From the NCBI GenBank assembly GCA_002092835.1, contig LVWL01000019.1, positions 62,001 to 126,000 on the forward strand: DNA of 64,000 nt. The letters are read 5' to 3'. This document shows, in pieces, positions 27,281-36,536 of this stretch. Every line of letters begins with the position of its first letter. Position 1 is the first letter of the stretch. The notes below the pieces were generated by a model, which made no database searches, was not told the DNA's origin, and saw nothing but the letters and a program-made list of their open reading frames with translations. The translations under genes were made by a program, and so were the position numbers. Origin of the DNA: Campylobacter concisus. Lineage in GTDB: Bacteria > Campylobacterota > Campylobacteria > Campylobacterales > Campylobacteraceae.

Positions 27281-28039
27281 ATGACCCAAGAGGAACTTGA
27301 CGCACTTATGGCAGGTGGGCTAGATGATGAGTTAGATGATGCTAAAGAAGATGCTGGCCAAGAGGTTGCGGACGTCAAAGAGGATACGGACGAGGTAACA
27401 GAAGTTGCAGAAGCAATCGATACTAAAGATGAGCCACAGTCAAAATCAGAAAGTAATTCAAAGAATGCGGAAAACTACAGAGTAAGTGCAGATGGTGTTT
27501 GGCCACCACCACCGCCAACGGAAGATCACAAAATGGTTCATCAGCTTGACGATGTAACAAGAGATAGCGAAGAAAAAGCTACTCAGATGTTTGACAAGCT
27601 TGAGACGATAAATAACTTTTTTATGGACGCTGAGAGTGACTCAAATAGCCTAAAAGATGCGATAAACTCAAACATCGAGCTATTTACGACGCTAAGCCAG
27701 AAATTTCCAAATATTGCCGCATTTAGCGAAGCTTTGGAGAAAAACAACGCACTTCTTGGTACGATTGATAACATCATCGGAAATTTACAAATGGGACAAG
27801 ATGAGATCATGATGGCTATGGATATGATGCAGTATCAAGACATTCATAGACAAAAGATCGAGCGTGTTATCAATGTTATGAGAGCACTTAGCAAATATAT
27901 GAATACCTTGTTTGAAGGTAAAATCGACGATGAAAAACGTGTGGGATCTGCTGTTCACATCGCAGGAGATACAACGACTGAAAACCTTGTTAGCAACGAT
28001 GATATCGAAGCTTTAATAGAAAGCCTGGGTAAAAAATAG
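27281..28039 (+). CDS. cheZ: CheZ-type CheY-P phosphatase with terminal CheY-binding-like motifs at both ends
   Basis: 252 residues of the remote CheZ group of Campylobacter/Helicobacter (CheZ_HP). The catalytic segment MMQYQDIHRQKIERVI has Asp187 and Gln191 in the D-x3-Q spacing that activates water and orients it in E. coli CheZ. A long four-helix-bundle region covers about 90-225. The C-terminus NDDIEALIESLG resembles the CheY-binding tail of CheZ. The N-terminus TQEELDALMAGG resembles the FliM/FliY CheY-binding peptide. Residues 14-85 are acidic and disordered with a Pro run. Ends the tumble signal by dephosphorylating CheY; overlaps trhP by one base. Confidence 0.9.
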   Translation: MTQEELDALMAGGLDDELDDAKEDAGQEVADVKEDTDEVTEVAEAIDTKDEPQSKSESNSKNAENYRVSADGVWPPPPPTEDHKMVHQLDDVTRDSEEKATQMFDKLETINNFFMDAESDSNSLKDAINSNIELFTTLSQKFPNIAAFSEALEKNNALLGTIDNIIGNLQMGQDEIMMAMDMMQYQDIHRQKIERVINVMRALSKYMNTLFEGKIDDEKRVGSAVHIAGDTTTENLVSNDDIEALIESLGKK

Positions 28040-29297
28040 TGCTAAAAAGGCCTGAGCTTTTATCTCCAGCTGGAAATTTAACAAAACTTAAAATAGCCCT
28101 TGAATACGGGCTGACGCCGTTTATGGCTCGGTGGCTAGCTTTTCGCTAAGGACTAGATCGGCGAGAGAATTTAACCTTGAAACGTTTAAAGAGGCGATAG
28201 ACTACACACATGCAAAGGGAAAGAAATTTTATGCGACCATAAATGCTTTTCCTTTTAATTCGCAGATCGAGCCACTAAAACGCCATTTAGAGACTATCTC
28301 GGCTATGAAGCCAGATGCCTTTATTATCGCAACTCCAGGAGTCATGAGTCTAGCAAAAGCTATTGCCCCTGATATCGAGATACATCTCTCAACTCAGGCA
28401 AACGTTATGAATGTGCTTGATGCAAAAATTTATCACGACATGGGCGCAAAACGTATCGTCGTAGCACGTGAGATGAACTTAAAAGATGTTATAAAAATAA
28501 AAGAAGAAATTCCAACTCTTGATATTGAAATTTTTGTACATGGCTCGATGTGCTTTGCCTACTCTGGCAGGTGCTTAGTAAGCTCAGTGCAAAGCGGACG
28601 TATGTCAAATCGCGGTAGCTGCGCAAATGATTGTAGATTTAAGTATGAACTTTACGCTAAAAACGAAGAGAGTGGTGTGCTTTTCCGCTTAGAAGAGGAC
28701 GAAAACGGCACTCACATCATGAACTCAAAGGATCTTTGCCTCATCTCGCACATCAAAGAGATCGTTGATAGTGGCGTAATAGATAGCCTAAAAATAGAAG
28801 GTCGCACAAAGAGCGAGTACTACGCAGCTTGCACAGCAAGAGCCTATAAAATGGCGATAGATGATGCCATGGACGATAAATTTAACGCACAAATTTATGA
28901 GAATGAGATAAATACACTAAAAAATCGTGGCTTTACGGATGGATATTTGGTGCATAGGCCTTATGAGCGAACCGATACACAAAATCATGTTAGTAGCCTA
29001 GAAGAGGGCACACATCAGGTAAATGCAATAAGCGAAGATGGCAAGTTTTTTAAGTGCAAATATAAAATTTTTCCAGGCAATAGCTACGAGATCGTGGCGC
29101 CTATTGGATCAGTTATAGAAGATAGTGAAAATGAAATCTCAAAGGTTTATTCACAAGATGGTAAGAAATTTATCAAATTTAAACAGCTCATCACCAAAAA
29201 AGGCAAGGTCATGAGCGAAATTCACAGCGGCAATGAAAATGAGATAAGCCTTGGTGTCAAGCTACCAAAATTTAGCTTTTTGAGGGAGAAAATATGA
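28039..29297 (+). CDS. trhP: U32-family tRNA hydroxylation protein, single-base frameshift
   Basis: YegQ/TrhP-type U32 protein (prephenate-dependent 5-hydroxyuridine formation at tRNA position 34 in E. coli). Starts at GTG 28039 on the last base of the cheZ stop; reads LKRPELLSPAGNLTKLKIALEYG, then the frame breaks at GGG 28108-28110. One more G restores ADAVYGSVASFSLRTRSAREFN. Family markers: FVHGSMCFAYSGRCLVSS, SNRGSCANDCRFKYELY (cysteines for a likely Fe-S cluster), IMNSKDLCLI and SLKIEGRTKSEYY. Restored length about 419 residues. Formerly annotated as a collagenase-like peptidase; a tRNA role is more likely. Confidence 0.9.
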
Positions 29298-29788
29298 AAT
29301 TTGTTTCTATTATAATGGGAAGTAAGAGTGACTATGATATCGTTAGCGAGGCGGCAAAAACTCTTGAAAAATTTGGTGTAAAATATGAACTAATAATCAG
29401 CTCAGCTCACAGAAGTCCAAAAAGAACAAGCGAGTACGTCGCAAATGCTGAGAAAAAGGGTGCAAAAGTCTTTATCGCAGCTGCAGGTATGGCAGCTCAC
29501 TTAGCTGGAGCGATCGCTGCAAACACAACAAAACCAGTGATCGGCATACCAATGGCCGGCTCAGCTTTAAGCGGCGTTGACGCACTTTACTCAACGGTAC
29601 AAATGCCAAGTGGTATGCCAGTGGCAACTCTAGCTATCGGCAAGGCTGGTGCTATAAATGCAGCTTATTTGGCGGTGCAAATTTTAGCTCTTGAAGATGA
29701 GGGGCTAGCAAGTGCTCTAAAAGCCGATAGAGAGGCAAAGATAAAGGCCTTAGAGGAAGACTCTTCAAAGGTTGAAGTGATACTGTAA
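29294..29788 (+). CDS. purE: 5-(carboxyamino)imidazole ribonucleotide mutase
   Basis: Class I PurE; converts N5-CAIR to CAIR in purine synthesis. GSKSDYDIV at 9-17 and SAHRSPKR at 41-48 bind the substrate phosphate and ribose; AAAGMAAHLAGAIA follows at about 61-74. 164 residues, normal. The ATG overlaps the trhP stop by 4 bases. The partner purK is not in this window. Confidence 0.97.
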   Translation: MKFVSIIMGSKSDYDIVSEAAKTLEKFGVKYELIISSAHRSPKRTSEYVANAEKKGAKVFIAAAGMAAHLAGAIAANTTKPVIGIPMAGSALSGVDALYSTVQMPSGMPVATLAIGKAGAINAAYLAVQILALEDEGLASALKADREAKIKALEEDSSKVEVIL

Positions 29789-29800
29789 AAAGGAGAAGCG

Positions 29801-30274
29801 GTGCAGACCTATCTTGGAGTTGATGAATTTTGCAAACTTGTGCACTTGGAGCGTGAAGTTATCGAAGATATGATAAATCGTGACGTTTTGAAAACCAAAG
29901 AGGAAAATGGAGAAATTTTGATAGAAGCGAGCGAGGGAACGATGAGCGTTGTGCCTAGTGTTTCGCAAAATTTATCTATGCAACCGCAAGGCCAAGATGG
30001 TATCAGCTTTGTTGAAAAGACGATTGGAACGATATTAAATTTACACGAAAAGGTGCTTGACGCAAAGGATGAGACGCTTGAAACCCTAAGAAATGAGAAT
30101 AAATTTTTAAAAGAGGCACTAATCTCGATGCAAGAGCTCTATGACGAAGATAGAAAAACGGTAGAAACTCTTACAAAACAGCTTAAAATTTCACAAGATG
30201 AAGTTGAATTTCTAAAACGAAAATACAAGCTCATGTGGAACCAAGCGGTTGAAAATTTTAATGGGCAAAAGTAG
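29801..30274 (+). CDS. coiled-coil protein of unknown function (DUF3972-like)
   Basis: 157 residues, GTG start with AAGGAG 7-12 bases upstream. The N-terminus (TYLGVDEFCKLVHLEREVIEDMINRDVLKTKEENGEILIEA) resembles a MerR-like or excisionase-like winged-helix fold; residues about 85-150 are a long charged coiled coil (LETLRNENKFLKEALISMQELYDEDRKTVETL). A gene of this type lies between purE and glyQ in C. jejuni as I recall. The role is unknown; a DNA- or protein-binding dimer is likely. Confidence 0.78.
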   Translation: MQTYLGVDEFCKLVHLEREVIEDMINRDVLKTKEENGEILIEASEGTMSVVPSVSQNLSMQPQGQDGISFVEKTIGTILNLHEKVLDAKDETLETLRNENKFLKEALISMQELYDEDRKTVETLTKQLKISQDEVEFLKRKYKLMWNQAVENFNGQK

Positions 30275-30277
30275 TTT

Positions 30278-30697
30278 ATGAAGATTATAAATTTAGAGGA
30301 TAGCTTTGAAATTTACGGAGTAAAAACTCGCACTAAAAATGAAGATGAGATAGGCGGCAAGGGTAAAATTCCAGCTTTATGGTCTAAATTTATGAGTGAG
30401 CACTACGATGGCAAGAGTGAAATTTATAGCGTTTACTGCAACTATGAAAGCGATCTGAATGGACATTACGATAACTTCATCGGCACAAGATTAAGCCACA
30501 AAAGTGATAAAATTTTAGAGATAAAAAGTGGCAAATATGCCGTTTTTAGTTTTGCAAGAGAGCCACAAAACATAGCAAAATTTTGGGGTGAAATTTGGAA
30601 ATATTTTGAAAGTAGTGAGCTAAAAAGAGCCTATGAAACAGACTTTGAGCTTTACGGCAGCGACGAGATAAAAATTTTTATATCTATTTTAGGTTAG
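30278..30697 (+). CDS. GyrI-like / AraC effector-binding-domain protein
   Basis: 139 residues made of a single small-molecule-binding (SOUL/GyrI-like) domain: EIYGVKTRTKNEDEIGGKGKIPALWSKF, YSVYCNYESDLNGHYDNFIG, SGKYAVFSF, then IWKYFESSELKRAYETDFELYG. This order is typical of stand-alone effector-binding domains. No DNA-binding part is present. Ligand unknown. It starts 4 bases after the previous stop. Confidence 0.82.
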   Translation: MKIINLEDSFEIYGVKTRTKNEDEIGGKGKIPALWSKFMSEHYDGKSEIYSVYCNYESDLNGHYDNFIGTRLSHKSDKILEIKSGKYAVFSFAREPQNIAKFWGEIWKYFESSELKRAYETDFELYGSDEIKIFISILG

Positions 30698-30702
30698 GAA
30701 AA

Positions 30703-32241
30703 ATGAATAAAAAAAACAATAGTTCAATCTTAAGTTTTATCGAAAATTTTGGTAACAAATTGCCAAATCCAACTATGCTTTTTATATATCTTTCGATTAT
30801 TACGATAATAATATCGTTTGTATTAGAAAAGATTGGCGTTGGTGTAAGCTATCAGGCTATCAAAGATGGACAAATATCACAGCTTAATGCAAATGTTATA
30901 AATTTGCTTTCTGCTGATAGCCTTAGATCTTTTGTTTCGTCTGTGCTTAAAAATTTTACTAGTTTTTATCCTTTGGGAGTAGTCTTTGCAATTATTCTAG
31001 GTATTGGTATTGCAGACAAGTCTGGACTTTTATCAGCACTTATGACAAAGATTGCCTTAAAATCTTCTAAAATATGGGTAACTCCAATCGTTATTTTTCT
31101 TGGCGTAATGTCAAATGTTGCTTCCTCAGTTGGCTATGTTGTACTAATCCCGCTCGGAGCTATTTTATTTGCTGGATTTGGTCGCCATCCAATTGCTGGA
31201 CTAGCTGCTGCTTTTGCTGGTGTTAGCGGTGGCTGGTCGGCAAATTTATTAATCGGTACAAATGACCCGATGTTTGCGGCATTTTCTATGCAAGCAGCTA
31301 GCGTGTTAAATCCAGATTATGTGGTACTAGCAACTGCAAATTGGCACTTTATGATAGCTTCAACATTTTTGATCGTATTTGTTGGCTGGTTTGTAACGGA
31401 TAAAATCGTAGAGCCTAGGCTTGGCAAATTTGATTTTTTAGGTGATTTTAGCTTACAAGAGCATAGCGAGATAAGTGCAGAGCAAAAACGTGGCTTAAAA
31501 TTTTCGCTAATAGCGTTGATTGTTTTTGTGATTTTACTGCTTGTGGCTATTTTGCCTTCAGGCTCTTTATTTGGAGCAAAAGGCAATGAAAGCTTTATGA
31601 AATCTACTTTTATGCATTCTATTGTTGTTTTTATGATGTTACTTTTTATAGTGGTAGGCGTAGCTTACGGTGTAGGTGCTAGGACTATAAAAAGCAGTAA
31701 TGACGCCATAAAATTTATGGAGCAATCTATTTCTGAGCTATCAGGATTTTTGGTTTTGATATTTTTTGCAGCCCAGTTTACATATCTTTTTAATACCTCA
31801 AATATTGGGCTAGTGCTTTCTGTAAAAGGTTCTATTTTTCTAAAAGAGATCGGGTTAACTGGACTTAGCCTTATCATAGTTTTTATTTTCTTGATCGCTT
31901 TTATAAATTTATTTATAGCTGTTGATTCTGCAAAGTGGGCGATGATGGCTCCGATTTTTGTACCAATGTTTATGAATCTTGGACTCTCGCCAGAGCTTAC
32001 ACAGGCTGCTTTTAGAATAGGCGACTCTACTACAAATATCATAACGCCTTTGATGCCATTTTTTGTTTTGATAGTAGCTTTTATGCAAAAATACAATAAA
32101 GAGTTAAAAATCGGATCAGTAGTTTCTATTATGCTTCCTTATACGGTTGCATTTTTAATTTCTTGGACAGCATTAATGTCGTTTTGGTACATTTTTGATC
32201 TACCGCTAGGACCTGGTGCAGTTATACACTATGTAAAGTAA
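30703..32241 (+). CDS. AbgT-family transporter
   Basis: 512 residues with about 11-13 transmembrane helices. N-terminal family pattern NKLPNPTMLFIYLSI (about 19-33); the repeated re-entrant loops appear as GGWSANLLIGTNDPMFA and, near the C-terminus, RIGDSTTNIITPLMPFF, both typical of AbgT proteins (p-aminobenzoyl-glutamate uptake or sulfonamide export). Substrate undetermined. The gene is placed between the effector-domain gene and glyQ; such a gene is not in this position in C. jejuni as I recall, so it may be an insertion. Confidence 0.92.
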   Translation: MNKKNNSSILSFIENFGNKLPNPTMLFIYLSIITIIISFVLEKIGVGVSYQAIKDGQISQLNANVINLLSADSLRSFVSSVLKNFTSFYPLGVVFAIILGIGIADKSGLLSALMTKIALKSSKIWVTPIVIFLGVMSNVASSVGYVVLIPLGAILFAGFGRHPIAGLAAAFAGVSGGWSANLLIGTNDPMFAAFSMQAASVLNPDYVVLATANWHFMIASTFLIVFVGWFVTDKIVEPRLGKFDFLGDFSLQEHSEISAEQKRGLKFSLIALIVFVILLLVAILPSGSLFGAKGNESFMKSTFMHSIVVFMMLLFIVVGVAYGVGARTIKSSNDAIKFMEQSISELSGFLVLIFFAAQFTYLFNTSNIGLVLSVKGSIFLKEIGLTGLSLIIVFIFLIAFINLFIAVDSAKWAMMAPIFVPMFMNLGLSPELTQAAFRIGDSTTNIITPLMPFFVLIVAFMQKYNKELKIGSVVSIMLPYTVAFLISWTALMSFWYIFDLPLGPGAVIHYVK

Positions 32242-32259
32242 AATTTTAAAAGGAAAGCA

Positions 32260-33120
32260 ATGACATTTTCACAAATAATATTAACCCTTCAAAACTATTG
32301 GCAAGAGCAAGGTTGCGTTATACTTCAGCCATACGACATGCCAGCAGGTGCGGGCACCTATCACCAAGCGACTTTTTTAAGAAGCCTCGGACCAAAGCCG
32401 TGGGCTACTGCATACGTTGCCCCATCTCGCCGCCCGACTGACGGTAGGTACGGCGAAAACCCAAACCGCCTAGGCGCTTATTATCAGTTTCAGGTGCTCA
32501 TTAAACCAAGCCCGGAAAATATACAAGAGCTTTATCTAAAAAGCCTTGAAAAGCTCGGGTTAAATTTGAAAAATCACGACATCCGCTTCGTCGAGGATAA
32601 CTGGGAGAGCCCGACGCTAGGCGCTTGGGGGCTAGGCTGGGAGGTCTGGCTGGACGGTATGGAGGTGACGCAGTTTACGTATTTTCAACAAGTGGGTGGC
32701 ATCGCATGCGAGCTGATCTCTGGTGAGATAACATACGGCCTTGAACGTTTGGCCATGTATCTCCAAGACGTAAATAGTGTCTACGACATCGTTTGGGATG
32801 ACAGGGATGGAAGCATCGTAACATACGCCGATGTGCATAAGCAAGGCGAGTACGAGTGGAGTAAATATAACTTTGAAGTAGCAAATGTCGATATGCTTTT
32901 TAGCCAGTTTGAAAATGCATTTAACGAGTGCAAACGCTGCTTAGAGGCTAAAATTTCACTGCCAGCTTACGACTACTGCATGCTTGCGGCTCACACATTT
33001 AACGTCCTTGATGCGCGTGGGGCGATAAGTGTTACACAAAGGCAAGACTACATCCTAAAAATCCGCGAGCTGGCCAAAGAGTGTGCGCTAACTTATAAAG
33101 AGAGCCTAGAACAAAAGTAA
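32260..33120 (+). CDS. glyQ: glycyl-tRNA synthetase alpha subunit
   Basis: Catalytic subunit of the alpha2beta2 GlyRS. 286 residues beginning [33 protein letters not shown], with [19 protein letters not shown] (class II motif 2 region) and [10 protein letters not shown] (motif 3). ATG 32260 follows AAAGGAAAGC. The beta subunit gene glyS is not adjacent and not in the window. Confidence 0.98.
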   Translation: MTFSQIILTLQNYWQEQGCVILQPYDMPAGAGTYHQATFLRSLGPKPWATAYVAPSRRPTDGRYGENPNRLGAYYQFQVLIKPSPENIQELYLKSLEKLGLNLKNHDIRFVEDNWESPTLGAWGLGWEVWLDGMEVTQFTYFQQVGGIACELISGEITYGLERLAMYLQDVNSVYDIVWDDRDGSIVTYADVHKQGEYEWSKYNFEVANVDMLFSQFENAFNECKRCLEAKISLPAYDYCMLAAHTFNVLDARGAISVTQRQDYILKIRELAKECALTYKESLEQK

Positions 33121-33125
33121 AATTT

Positions 33126-33848
33126 ATGAAAATAGCTGAAATTTATAAAATCTTAGATGAAATTTGCCCATTTGTGAGCCAAGAGGGCTGGGATAATAGC
33201 GGCCTGCAAGTTGGCTCATTTGACAGCGAATTTGAGCGAATTTATCTAAGCCTTGATCTTGATAGTGAGCTTTTGCAAAGTGTCTTGCCAAACTCGCTCA
33301 TTATTACACATCATCCGCTCATTTTTAAAGGGCTAAAGTGCCTAGATTACAGCCTCTATCCAAGCTCGCTCATAAGAGAGATGATGATAAAAAACATCTC
33401 GCTCGTCTCGCTTCACACAAATGCTGATCTTGCCTTTTTAAATGAAAAATTTGTGACGCAGGTTTTGGGGCTTGAAATTTCAAGCAAAGAGGGCTTTTTG
33501 ATCTACGCTGATGTGAAGATGAAATTTGCTGAGCTTTGTAAATTTGTAAAAGAAAAACTTGGGTTAGAAAATTTAAGAGCCGTTCATGCAAAAGATGAAA
33601 TTTCTAAAATTTGTATCTGCACTGGAAGCGGCGCAGATCTCATCCAAGAGGTCAAAGCAGACGCCTTTTTAACGGGCGATCTAAAGTATCACCAAGCCCT
33701 TTATGCAAAGGAAAAAGGACTAAATTTGATCGACATAAATCACTATGAAAGCGAGCGTTATTTTAGTGATTTTTTAGCAAAATATTTGCAAAATCTAAAA
33801 ATTGAAGTTATAATAAGCAATTCTAAAAACCCATTTACATATTGCTAA
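33126..33848 (+). CDS. Nif3-like dinuclear metal-center protein
   Basis: 240 residues of the NIF3/DUF34 family. Metal ligands appear in ITHHPLIFKG (about 60-69), SLHTNAD (about 97-103), and near the end in DINHYESERYF (about 200-210). GWDNSGLQVG (22-31) is the N-terminal family signature. Members form hexamers with a two-metal centre; a cyclohydrolase-like activity has been proposed but the true substrate is open. In Campylobacter it sits between glyQ and the FlgZ-type gene, as here; it overlaps a longer reading of that gene but not its likely start. Confidence 0.9.
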   Translation: MKIAEIYKILDEICPFVSQEGWDNSGLQVGSFDSEFERIYLSLDLDSELLQSVLPNSLIITHHPLIFKGLKCLDYSLYPSSLIREMMIKNISLVSLHTNADLAFLNEKFVTQVLGLEISSKEGFLIYADVKMKFAELCKFVKEKLGLENLRAVHAKDEISKICICTGSGADLIQEVKADAFLTGDLKYHQALYAKEKGLNLIDINHYESERYFSDFLAKYLQNLKIEVIISNSKNPFTYC

Positions 33849-33865
33849 CAAAAAAAGGAAACATT

Positions 33866-34573
33866 ATGAATAAATATTTGCAACAATTAGTTGAATTATC
33901 TGATCTTGACAAACAAATAGACGGTTTCACACCGCGCATACAAGAAGTAGAAAAAGCTTATAAAAGCATAGAAGAAGAGTGTGAAACTATAGCGGTTAAT
34001 GTAGAAAGACTAGATGAAGAGGTAAGCGACTTAAAGTCTCAAAAATCAGGCACAAATGCTCATATTGCCGAGTTTAGTGCGAAGATAAAAGATGTAGCTA
34101 AAAAAAACTCAAGTGCAAAAAGCGAAAAGGAGATAAAAGCTCTAAGTCTTGAAGAAGATATTGCAAAAGAGCAACTTGAGGCTGCAAATGAAGAGATCGC
34201 TAGACTTGAGAAGCTAATAGATAGTAAAAACAGTCAAAAAGACGAGCTTGGTGCAAAAAAAGCTGAACTTGAAGAGAATTTAAAAAATATAAAAAGCAAA
34301 ACTTCATCTGAGCTTGAAAATATCGAAAAAGAACGTAAAGAAGTTTATGCTAAAAAAGACAAGCTTATCGCCACCATGAATCAAAAAATTCTCGCATTTT
34401 ATGAAAAAATTAGAAAATGGGCTCATAGCACAGCCGTTGTTCCTGTAAAAAAACAAGCTTGTTATGGTTGCTTTATGCAGATAAACGACAAAACTTTTTC
34501 TGCTGTTATCAAGGGCGAAGATATCGTTACATGTCCACATTGTGGCAGAATTTTGTATAAACAAGAGCAATAA
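33866..34573 (+). CDS. flgZ: coiled-coil zinc-ribbon protein, FlgZ/HP0958 type
   Basis: 235 residues from ATG 33866 (AAAAAAGGAAAC upstream); an in-frame start at 33842 lies inside the previous gene. A long helical hairpin coiled coil fills residues 1-180, followed by a C4 zinc ribbon: CYGC at about 200-203 and CPHC near 223-226. H. pylori HP0958 with this layout stabilises sigma-54 (RpoN) and helps flagellin mRNA export or use, hence a role in flagellar gene control is likely. Located between nif3 and waaA as in C. jejuni. Confidence 0.88.
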   Translation: MNKYLQQLVELSDLDKQIDGFTPRIQEVEKAYKSIEEECETIAVNVERLDEEVSDLKSQKSGTNAHIAEFSAKIKDVAKKNSSAKSEKEIKALSLEEDIAKEQLEAANEEIARLEKLIDSKNSQKDELGAKKAELEENLKNIKSKTSSELENIEKERKEVYAKKDKLIATMNQKILAFYEKIRKWAHSTAVVPVKKQACYGCFMQINDKTFSAVIKGEDIVTCPHCGRILYKQEQ

Positions 34574-34581
34574 CACATTTC

Positions 34582-35718
34582 GTGATAATAATATATTACT
34601 TTCTAGCCTCAATACTCTATCTCTTTGGGGCTATCTTTTTATTTTTTTTAAGTTTTAAAAAAAAGTATCATAAGTCGATTCCAGCACGTTTTTTTCTATT
34701 TAATAATCCTAGATTTCAAGATGCAGATGTGCATTTTCACGCTTGTTCGTTTGGTGAAGTGCAAGCACTTAAACCTTTGATGCAAAAATTTTATAGCAAA
34801 GCCATAAGTGTGGTGACAAATACTGGCTTTGAAGCGGCAAGTAAAATTTGCTCTAACGCGAGATTTTTACCGTTTGAAATTTTTTTGCCGTTTTGGCTAA
34901 AAAAGAGCAAAATTTTAGTTATTTTTGAGGCTGAGCTTTGGCTTATGCTAGTTTTCATGGCAAAGCTAAAAGGCAGCCGTGTGATATTAATAAATGCGAG
35001 AATTTCAGACAGAAGCTATAAAGGTTACTTGAAATTTAGCTTTTTCTATAGATATCTTTTTAAATTTATAGATAAAATTTATGCCCAAAGTGAGCTTGAT
35101 AAAGAGAGGCTAAAGTCGCTTGGAGCAGGCAAAATAGAGGTCGTTGGCAACATAAAAGCTGCGTTTTTGCCAAGCATGAGTAAAATTTATGAAAAGCCAA
35201 AAGCTAGAGTGATCGTGCTAGCAAGCACGCATACAGGCGAAGAAGAGATGATTTTAGATAATTTAGATTTAAGAGAAAACGATCTTTTGATCATCGCGCC
35301 ACGACATCCTGAGAGGTTTGCAGAGGTTGAAAAGATTGCAGCCAACTACGCTAAAAAGCATGACTTTAGCTTTGCGAAATTTAGCAAGACGCATAAATTT
35401 GAAGCTAAAGTAAATTTACTTGACACTTTAGGCGAGCTTGTAAATATCTATGCCATTAGCGATATAGTTGTGCTTGGAGGCAGTTTTTTGCCAAATATCG
35501 GTGGGCATAATCCAATCGAGTGCGCACAGTTTAACCCAGTGATAATAAGTGGCGAGTTTATATTTAACCAAAAGGCATTATTTAGCCTAGTTGAAAACAT
35601 CTATATCGTAAAAGCTAGCGAGATCGGCGGCATAATAGATAGTGACGCTAAAAAGAGCAAGATCGCCGTGCATGCCAGTGCTGATGCGATCATAGAAGAT
35701 ATAAGGAGCACTTTATGA
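34582..35718 (+). CDS. waaA: Kdo transferase (lipooligosaccharide core)
   Basis: Adds Kdo to lipid IVA at the inner face of the inner membrane. 378 residues, GTG start at 34582. N-terminal membrane anchor (IIIYYFLASILYLFGAIFLFF), then the glycosyltransferase N domain with FHACSFGEVQALKPL (catalytic Glu) and FEAELW, and the C domain with STHTGEEE, IIAPRHPERF and GGSFLPNIGGHNPIE. Slightly short for WaaA but complete. Overlaps the next gene by 4 bases. Confidence 0.94.
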   Translation: MIIIYYFLASILYLFGAIFLFFLSFKKKYHKSIPARFFLFNNPRFQDADVHFHACSFGEVQALKPLMQKFYSKAISVVTNTGFEAASKICSNARFLPFEIFLPFWLKKSKILVIFEAELWLMLVFMAKLKGSRVILINARISDRSYKGYLKFSFFYRYLFKFIDKIYAQSELDKERLKSLGAGKIEVVGNIKAAFLPSMSKIYEKPKARVIVLASTHTGEEEMILDNLDLRENDLLIIAPRHPERFAEVEKIAANYAKKHDFSFAKFSKTHKFEAKVNLLDTLGELVNIYAISDIVVLGGSFLPNIGGHNPIECAQFNPVIISGEFIFNQKALFSLVENIYIVKASEIGGIIDSDAKKSKIAVHASADAIIEDIRSTL

Positions 35719-36473
35719 GTGAAGAAAAAGCGTATAAAATTTTAGCCAAACAAAAAAATATCTCAAACAACGAGGCAAAGGAGCTAATTGACAGCGGCAT
35801 AGTTTATGCCAAAGGGCAAAAGGTGATGATAGCTCGAGCGCTAATGAGTGAAAATACTAAATTTAGCGTCGAGGAGATGCCAAAACCAAGCGTTATCTTT
35901 GAAGATGAAAATTTAATAGCCATCAGTAAACCAGCCGCCATAACTAGTGAAAAAATCAGCCAAATGTATAAATTTCCGCTTCTTCACAGGCTCGATAAGG
36001 ACACAAGCGGGGTGCTGCTTCTTGTAAAAAATGATGAATTTGCAAGCCTTGCCATAAATGAGTTTAAAAAGATGAAGGTTGAGAAAAATTACGTGGCCGC
36101 AGTTAGGGGCATCATGAGCGAGGAAGCGGTCGTAAATGAGCCGATCTTAACTATAAAAAATAAAAATGGCGCCTTTTCAAAGATATCAAAAGATGGCAAA
36201 GAGGCGATCAGTGAAATTTCACCGCTTATGGTTGTTGGTAAAAAAACACTGGTAAAAGTTGCCATAAAAACAGGCAGAACGCACCAGATAAGAGTGCATT
36301 TAGCTAGCTTAAATTTACCTATCGTTGGCGATGAGAAATACGGCAAAAATAGAGCAAATAGAATGTTTTTACATGCCTATTCTATCGCCCTTTTAAACTA
36401 TAAATTTAAAACGCCGATACCAAAAGAGTTTAACTCTCTTGGATTTGAACTATCTAATAAATTTGAAATTTAA
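35715..36473 (+). CDS. RluA-family pseudouridine synthase
   Basis: 252 residues. The catalytic motif LHRLDKDTSGVLLLVK (Asp in RLD) is at about 95-110; GRTHQIRVHLASLNLPIVGDEKYG is the second signature. A short S4-like N-terminus (KILAKQKNISNNEAKELIDSG) is present. It isomerises a uridine in rRNA or tRNA; the exact site cannot be given from sequence. ATGA overlap with waaA. Confidence 0.92.
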   Translation: MSEEKAYKILAKQKNISNNEAKELIDSGIVYAKGQKVMIARALMSENTKFSVEEMPKPSVIFEDENLIAISKPAAITSEKISQMYKFPLLHRLDKDTSGVLLLVKNDEFASLAINEFKKMKVEKNYVAAVRGIMSEEAVVNEPILTIKNKNGAFSKISKDGKEAISEISPLMVVGKKTLVKVAIKTGRTHQIRVHLASLNLPIVGDEKYGKNRANRMFLHAYSIALLNYKFKTPIPKEFNSLGFELSNKFEI

Positions 36474-36536
36474 AGAGCAATAAAGAAATTATTTAGTAAT
36501 ATACGCCCTTTAATAACAACTTACGAAAGGTGATTA

